Shown here: one piece after another, positions 59,880-64,000 of the stretch | Layout: every line of letters starts with the position of its first letter | Position numbering within the stretch: the stretch's first letter is position 1 | Assembly (NCBI RefSeq): GCF_022230925.1 | Contig: NZ_JAKKFH010000045.1 | Location: forward strand, 1 to 64,000 | Source of the DNA: Micromonospora alfalfae | GTDB lineage: Bacteria > Actinomycetota > Actinomycetes > Mycobacteriales > Micromonosporaceae | Reading direction: 5' to 3' | Length of the DNA: 64,000 bases | The notes under the pieces: generated by a model | What the model saw: only the letters and a program-made list of their open reading frames with translations | Told to the model about the DNA's origin: nothing | Database searches by the model: none | Made by a program: the position numbers and the translations under genes

Positions 59880-61133
59880 ATGCGCCTACTTCCCCCACCG
59901 GGCCCGGCCCGGGTCCTCACCCTCGGCACCCTGGTCAAGACCGCTGGGCGGAGCCTCTGGCTCGTGGCAAGCGCGCTCTTCCTCACCCGATCGGTCGGCC
60001 TGTCGGCGACCCAGGTGGGCATCGGCCTGACCATCTCGGCGCTGGTCGGTGTGCTGGCCAGCACACCGGGCGGCTACCTAGCCGACCGCATCGGCCCACG
60101 CGGGGTGCAGGTCGGCGCACTGTTCGCCGGCGGCACGTCGACCATCGGCCTGATCGCCGTCCGGTCGTTCCCCACATTCGTGCTGGTGGGAGCCGCTACG
60201 GCGCTCGCCGCTGCAATCGAGCGGGGCGCCCGAGGCGCGCTGATCGCCGGAGCCATCCCGGCCGACCAGCGGGTCCGCACCCGCGCCTACCTGCGGGCCA
60301 CCACCAACGTCGGGATCTCCGTCGGCGCCGTCCTCGGCGGGTTCGCCATCGCCGCCGACACCCGAACCGGGTACGTCGCGCTGATCCTGACCGCGGCGGC
60401 GGCGTCACTGGCCGCGGCGGTGGTCTTCCTCCGACTGCCCGCCGTCGCCCCGGTCGCCGCCCCGGCGCACGGGCCTCGGCTGATTGCCCTACGCGACCGC
60501 CCGTTTCTCGCCTTCACCCTGGTCGACGGGCTGATGTCGATGCACTTCAGCCTGCTCACCCTCGCCCTGCCGCTGTGGATCGCCGGGCATACCCGGGCAC
60601 CCATCTGGATGATCTCCGTGTTGACGCTGGTCAACACCGTGCTGGTGGTGCTCCTTCAGGTACGAGCCACGCGGAGCGCCGCCACCGTGCCCGGAGCCGC
60701 CCGCGCCGCCCGTCGAGCGGGCGTGGCCATCGCCCTGGCCTGCGTACTCTTCGCCGCCAGCGGCGCGCTGCCCACCGCCGGCGCGGTGGGCCTGCTCGGC
60801 CTCGGGGCAGTCGCGCACGTGACCGGGGAGCTGTGGCACTCCGCCGCAGGCTGGGGGATCTCCTTCGGGCTCGCACCGGCGGACGCCCAAGGGCAGTACC
60901 AGGGGGCGTACGGCATGGGCTACGAACTGGGCAAGATGCTCGCACCGGTGGTGGTCACCACCCTCGCGCTCGGCTGGGGCGTACCCGGCTGGCTTGTGCT
61001 CGGCGCCCTGTTTCTCCTGCTCGGAGCCCTGGTGCCCCCGGTCGTCCGATGGGCCGGGCGGACCCGGCCCGGCGGAGACGGTGCCGGCCTTGTCACTCGA
61101 CCGGCGAAGCAGGGTGCCGATCTGGCAGGCTGA
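59880..61133 (+). CDS. MFS transporter
   Basis: A 417-residue permease with about 12 hydrophobic segments. The MFS loop motif is visible in GGYLADRIGPRGVQ after TM2. Sequence such as AERGARGALIAGAIP-like EIRGARGALIAGAI and the tail CxW-free C-terminus are typical of drug-exporter relatives. Control by the divergent PadR is likely. The substrate is unknown. ATG 59880 was chosen because the -10 box and conserved start agree; the frame is open upstream. Confidence 0.88.
   Translation: MRLLPPPGPARVLTLGTLVKTAGRSLWLVASALFLTRSVGLSATQVGIGLTISALVGVLASTPGGYLADRIGPRGVQVGALFAGGTSTIGLIAVRSFPTFVLVGAATALAAAIERGARGALIAGAIPADQRVRTRAYLRATTNVGISVGAVLGGFAIAADTRTGYVALILTAAAASLAAAVVFLRLPAVAPVAAPAHGPRLIALRDRPFLAFTLVDGLMSMHFSLLTLALPLWIAGHTRAPIWMISVLTLVNTVLVVLLQVRATRSAATVPGAARAARRAGVAIALACVLFAASGALPTAGAVGLLGLGAVAHVTGELWHSAAGWGISFGLAPADAQGQYQGAYGMGYELGKMLAPVVVTTLALGWGVPGWLVLGALFLLLGALVPPVVRWAGRTRPGGDGAGLVTRPAKQGADLAG
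61126..61131 (+). promoter_or_regulatory. -10-like box of the DUF4081-GNAT gene
   Basis: CAGGCT ends 7 nt before GTG 61139 and overlaps the end of the MFS gene. The same CTGGCAGGCT precedes the NUDIX gene start. Weak, since the first base is not T. Confidence 0.35.
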
Positions 61134-61138
61134 TAGTC

Positions 61139-61978
61139 GTGCTGACGGTGCCGGTACGCCAACTGGGGGAATCGGAGCGCCGCGCGGTCGAGCGACTGCT
61201 CGACCATGACCCGTTCGCGGGCGCGCAGGTCGCCGAGCGGATCGCCGCGCGCGGACTCTCGTGGTGGCGGGCCGAGGGCAGAATCCTGGGGTACGGGGCT
61301 CGCCGCAACCTCGAGTCACTCTGCTGGCTCGGCGGCAACCTGACTCCCGTGCTTGCCAGTGACGCAGCGGTGGCTGCCTTCGCCGACCTGCTCGCGGGCG
61401 AGGAGCGGCTCTGCTCCTCCATCGTCGGCCGGGCCGATGCCGTCCTCGGGCTGTGGGACCGCCTCTCCGACACGTGGGGGCCAGCGCGAGACGTCCGCCC
61501 CAATCAGCCGCTGCTGGTCACCGACACGCTGCCACCCGTACCAGCCGATCCGGAGGTACGCCAGGTGCGCTCCGGCGAGGTCGACCGGCTCTTCCCGGCG
61601 GCGGTGGCCATGTACACCGAAGAGGTCGGCGTCTCCCCGCTGGCCGAGGACGGCGGACGCAGCTACCGGCGGCGGGTCAACGACCTGGTCCGGACAGGTC
61701 GCGCGTACGCCCGCATCATCGACGGCAAAGTTGTGTTCAAAGCCGAGCTGGCCGTGGTGACCAAACGGACGGCGCAGATCCAGGGCGTCTGGGTAGCACC
61801 AGAATGGCGGGGCCGCGGCATCGCCACCGCCGCCATGGCAGCCGTGGTCCGCGACGCGCTGCTGCGGGTCGCCCCCACCGTCAGCCTGTACGTCAACGAT
61901 TTCAACCTGCCGGCCCGCCGCGTCTACGAGCGCTGCGGCTTCCAACCGATTGGCACCCTGGCCACCGTCCTCTTCTGA
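61139..61978 (+). CDS. DUF4081-GNAT acetyltransferase
   Basis: A 279-residue protein with an N-terminal DUF4081 domain (residues 1-125, including RRAVERLLDHDPFAGAQVAE) and a C-terminal GNAT domain. The acetyl-CoA site is VWVAPEWRGRGIATAAMAAV, with SLYVNDFNLPARRVYERCGF after it. This two-domain protein is encoded next to ispG in many actinobacteria. The acceptor is unknown. GTG 61139 is supported by the CAGGCT box and by the conserved start; upstream codons are unlikely. Confidence 0.88.
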   Translation: MLTVPVRQLGESERRAVERLLDHDPFAGAQVAERIAARGLSWWRAEGRILGYGARRNLESLCWLGGNLTPVLASDAAVAAFADLLAGEERLCSSIVGRADAVLGLWDRLSDTWGPARDVRPNQPLLVTDTLPPVPADPEVRQVRSGEVDRLFPAAVAMYTEEVGVSPLAEDGGRSYRRRVNDLVRTGRAYARIIDGKVVFKAELAVVTKRTAQIQGVWVAPEWRGRGIATAAMAAVVRDALLRVAPTVSLYVNDFNLPARRVYERCGFQPIGTLATVLF

Positions 61979-62053
61979 CCGCTGCAGGTTGGCTGCGGGC
62001 GGTCCGCGTTACCGACGCGCACCAGCCTGGTGCCACAAGGCGGCCTGTCCCTT

Positions 62054-62104
62054 CAGATCTTGGACACTTTCCGTTAGCGCAGGACGGAAAGTGTCCAAGA
62101 TCTG
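62054..62104. repeat. Intergenic palindromic element
   Basis: Perfect 20-bp arms (CAGATCTTGGACACTTTCCG and its complement) flank an 11-nt loop. It lies 76 nt after the GNAT stop, at convergent gene ends like the other elements. Confidence 0.9.
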
Positions 62105-62273
62105 TGAACGAGTGCCGCATGGTGACGCCATCCGCCTCCGCCCTGGGTCCCTGCGCCGCGACATTCCCCAGCGGGGCCGGCTGTTGATGGTTGGCAGTTG
62201 GTGGTCGGCGTATCGGTGGTTGGTGGTCGGCCTCGCGGGTCCGACGGTCCGGCGGTCGGACGCAACGGAAAGG

Positions 62274-62314
62274 CCGCTGGCCGGCACCCCGGGGTTGCGG
62301 GTGCCGGCCAGCGG
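62274..62314. terminator. Terminator hairpin after the secreted lysozyme-fold-like gene
   Basis: CCGCTGGCCGGCACC pairs perfectly with GGTGCCGGCCAGCGG (15 bp, 11-nt loop). On the minus strand it is followed by CCTTTCC. It lies about 83 nt beyond the stop of the minus-strand gene. Confidence 0.65.
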
Positions 62315-62322
62315 TCGGTGTC

Positions 62323-62370
62323 GTGCGGTGGTGCTGTTGTGCGGTGGTGCTGTCGTGCGGTGGTGTTGCG
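62323..62370. repeat. Three 16-nt tandem repeats
   Basis: The unit GTGCGGTGGTGCTGTT occurs three times (62323, 62339, 62355) with small changes. It is noncoding and lies between the terminator hairpin and the stop of the minus-strand gene. Confidence 0.85.
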
Positions 62371-62396
62371 TGCTTGTCCTGCTGTGGTGCTGGTGG

Positions 62397-62960
62397 TCAG
62401 CTGTTCCAGTGCTGGCCAACCAGGTCGGTGGCCTGCTGCTCCCACTGGGCGTAGGCGTCCGGGTAGGCCGACACCTGGACGGTCTGCGCGGCGTCGGTCA
62501 GGGGCATGTCCTGCCACCCGTCGACCTGCTTCAAACCCTTGAGGAACGCCGTCGTGGAGTACTCAGGGTTGGTGATCTGCTCCGGGGTGCCCCAACCACT
62601 GGACGGGCGCTGCTGGAACAGGCCCAGCGAGTCGTGGTCGTTCATGTCGCCGAGGTGGCCCAGGTTCTCCAGCTTCGACTCCTGCAGGCTCGTCGCGATC
62701 GAGATCACCGCGGCCCGCTCCGGCAGACCCGCCTTCTTCGTCGCGGCGATGATCGCCTTCACGTTCGCGGTCTGCTCATCGTTGAGGCTGATGTGGGACT
62801 GGTCGCCCTGCGGCTTCGGCGCCGACTGGACGGCCACGGCGGCGGGCTTGGCATCCACGGCCGGGGTGGCGGCGTGGGCGGCGATCGGGCCGGCGAAGAC
62901 ACCACCGGCGAACGCGAGACCAGCAACGGACAGCATGCTCTTACGGAAGATCGTGTTCAT
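62397..62960 (-). CDS. Secreted lysozyme-fold (transglycosylase-like) protein
   Basis: A 187-residue exported protein. The signal peptide is MNTIFRKSMLSVAGLAFAGG to AAHAA. The mature part has a C-terminal domain seen on many actinobacterial cell-wall hydrolases (AAVISIATSLQESKLENLGH, then DSLGLFQQRPSSGWG and YPDAYAQWEQQATDLV). The E in LQESKL is in the place of the SLT catalytic Glu, so muralytic activity is plausible but not shown. AAGGAG lies 10 nt before ATG 62960; the upstream open frame is not supported. A long noncoding region lies upstream. Confidence 0.82.
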   Translation of the reverse strand: MNTIFRKSMLSVAGLAFAGGVFAGPIAAHAATPAVDAKPAAVAVQSAPKPQGDQSHISLNDEQTANVKAIIAATKKAGLPERAAVISIATSLQESKLENLGHLGDMNDHDSLGLFQQRPSSGWGTPEQITNPEYSTTAFLKGLKQVDGWQDMPLTDAAQTVQVSAYPDAYAQWEQQATDLVGQHWNS

Positions 62961-63140
62961 GAGGGGTAGCTCCTTCGGGGGTAGGACACCCCGACCGCCA
63001 GAGGGGGGCGGCGGCGGGGTGTGAGCACCTCGTCCGGCGCTGCACAAACAAAGGGGAAAAAGTCTGGGGGGTGACGCCCATCTGGGCGTCGGGTCGGCGA
63101 CCTGCCGAGCCGGGGGGCTCGTGGCGCCGGGACCCTGTGT
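62961..63140 (-). promoter_or_regulatory. Leader of the secreted lysozyme-fold-like gene
   Basis: No gene is seen. On the minus strand a hairpin (GACGCCCA/TGGGCGTC, 63073-63090) is followed about 11 nt later by a run of T and a T-rich stretch at 63047-63061, then by the AAGGAG ribosome-binding site. This could be an attenuator. I looked for the ydaO (c-di-AMP) riboswitch common before such genes and did not find its conserved parts. Confidence 0.4.
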
Positions 63141-63330
63141 AACGACCGGGGGGCCGGGGTCATTCCGGGTTGGCCCACCTGCCGGCACCCTCATCGAGGC
63201 GGTGCAAGGTGGTCGTTCGTGGGGACTGCAACGACCCGGGGGCCGGGACCATTCCCGAATGGCTCACCTGCCGGCACCCTCATCGTGGCGGTGCCCGTCG
63301 GTCGTTCGTGGGGACTGCAACGACCGGAGG
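63141..63330. repeat. 89-bp tandem repeats with internal hairpins
   Basis: Two full copies (63141-63229, 63230-63318) and the start of a third share most bases, including CACCTGCCGGCACCCTCATCG. Each junction has GGTCGTTCGTGGGGACTGCA followed by ACGACC, which forms a 7-bp stem with GGTCGTT and AACGACC. A more diverged copy may begin near 63413. Confidence 0.8.
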
Positions 63331-63557
63331 GGGTCTGGCATTTCCGACCTGCGCGATCAGCCCTCAGGGGTCCGGGCGGCGGGTCGGTGGTACTGCGATC
63401 GTCAGGGTATGTAACGACCCCGGCCCCGCCATGATTCCGGCCCATGAGTGCGCCCGGCCACACCCCAGAAACCCCAACCAACGGACAAACCACCCAGACA
63501 GCACCGGCTGGGCGGCGTCGATTCGCCGCTCACCCGGGTGATCCACTCGGATTCACC

Positions 63558-63596
63558 GAACTCGGGGTGTCCCGGACGGGCGGACACCCCGAGTTC
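63558..63596. repeat. Palindromic element related to the 42847 terminator
   Basis: GAACTCGGGGTGTCC and GGACACCCCGAGTTC are perfect 15-bp arms around 9 nt. The core CGGGGTGTCC...GGACACCCCG also forms the hairpin at 42847-42880, so the two belong to one repeat family. Confidence 0.85.
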
Positions 63597-63719
63597 ATGA
63601 AACCCGAGTCGATCACGAATCGGTCGGGCCGCACGGACCGCGCAAACCGGACAAGAAGGCCAGCGTCGGTGGGTTTCGGTGGCAAGCCTGCGGCGTGGCA
63701 CGCACCGGTTCGGGCGAGT

Positions 63720-63990
63720 GCGCCCCTGACCCGAGAATCGCTGGCGCGGTGCCCGGTTTGGTCTATCAAGTGGGTGGCGCGAGGGTGGCCGCTGGCTCTG
63801 ATCCGAGAATCGCGGGCGCGGCATCCCGATTTGGTTGATCGAGTGGGTGGCGCGAGGGTGGTCGCCGGGGCGCCGGCTCTGACTCGAGAACCGCTGGCGC
63901 GGTGCCGCACGTCTAGCTGATCAACGGGTGGCGCGACGGTGGGTGCGGCATCGAGAACGGTGGCCGCCGGGTCCGCTTCAACGGACGGAG
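63720..63990. repeat. Degenerate 70-80-bp repeats at the window end
   Basis: CGAGAATCGC starts units at 63732, 63804 and, changed, at 63885 and 63952; each is followed by GGCGCGG and GGGTGGCGCGAGGGTGG-like sequence. Spacing is 72, 81 and 67 bp. Open frames across this part are short and not family-like, so I see no gene from 63331 to 64000. Confidence 0.6.
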
Positions 63991-64000
63991 TCCCTGCTCA

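Noticed and set aside
57887..60064. 725-residue minus frame over ispG and padR
   Set aside because: Covers ispG in antisense and crosses the PadR gene in another frame; composition is that of a shadow.
62961..63140. ydaO-type c-di-AMP riboswitch before the wall-hydrolase-like gene
   Set aside because: Such switches are expected before genes of this kind, but the conserved GGGGGAACC-type and CCGUCAGCUAACC-type parts are not present in the minus-strand leader.
63141..63330. CRISPR array
   Set aside because: The units are 89 bp and nearly identical over their whole length, with no alternation of short repeats and unique spacers, and no cas genes.
63444..63920. 158-residue open frame at the window end
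   Set aside because: It crosses degenerate repeats and a palindrome, has no start signal and has competing frames on both strands.
1..64000. tRNA or rRNA genes
   Set aside because: I looked for cloverleaf-type sequence with the T-loop pattern GGTTCRANTCC and for rRNA landmarks in the gaps and found none that hold up.

Overview
The window is high-GC actinobacterial DNA. Gene content and order (proS; rpsP-khpA-rimM-trmD-rplS-lepB-rnhB-DUF2469; xerC/dprA/comM/yraN; rpsB-tsf-pyrH-frr-cdsA-rlmN; dxr-rseP-ispG-GNAT) match the conserved core of actinomycete chromosomes. Protein flavour, frequent GTG starts and intergenic palindromes suggest a Micromonospora-like member of Micromonosporaceae; that genus call is inference.

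Layout. 1-8.4 kb: translation and ribosome-maturation genes, two signal peptidases, a NUDIX enzyme, RNase HII and DUF2469, all on plus. 8.4-16.8 kb: a molybdopterin oxidoreductase, DUF4240, an M23-type secreted protein, then a minus-strand group of a class V aminotransferase, xerC, a 36-residue membrane peptide, dprA, comM and yraN. 16.9-26.8 kb: a repeat-containing membrane protein, rpsB, tsf, pyrH, frr, a small secreted protein, cdsA, rlmN, a DivIVA-like protein and a DUF2631-type protein. 27-30.3 kb: an MBL-Rieske fusion and a phytoene-desaturase-like flavoprotein. 30.4-36.8 kb: a histidine kinase/response regulator pair diverging from a lipoprotein, efflux adaptor, ABC ATPase and MacB-like permease, which looks like an envelope-stress or drug-export module. 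36.9-38.4 kb: a YihY-like protein and a GNAT. 38.8-42.8 kb: a 1324-residue secreted multidomain protein with a probable GH87 (alpha-1,3-glucanase) beta-helix. 43.0-55.3 kb: an accessory island with a secreted DNRLRE/FG-GAP protein, a divergent 2598-residue RHS polymorphic toxin (Hint domain plus a candidate deaminase tip), a probable immunity gene in clearly lower-GC DNA, and a Uma2 remnant. 55.4-62 kb: dxr-rseP-ispG (MEP isoprenoid steps and a site-2 protease), a PadR/MFS divergent pair and a DUF4081-GNAT. 62.4-64 kb: a secreted lysozyme-fold-like protein with a long noncoding upstream region carrying 89-bp tandem repeats and other repeats.

Three themes recur. Many genes have a TANNNT box 6-8 nt before the start codon and no ribosome-binding site, as expected for leaderless mRNAs. 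Long near-perfect palindromes sit at gene 3' ends, several supplying the stop codon. The RHS island is the best candidate for an under-described system: its toxin tip has HAEGK and C-x3-C motifs, and its immunity candidate matches no family I recognise.
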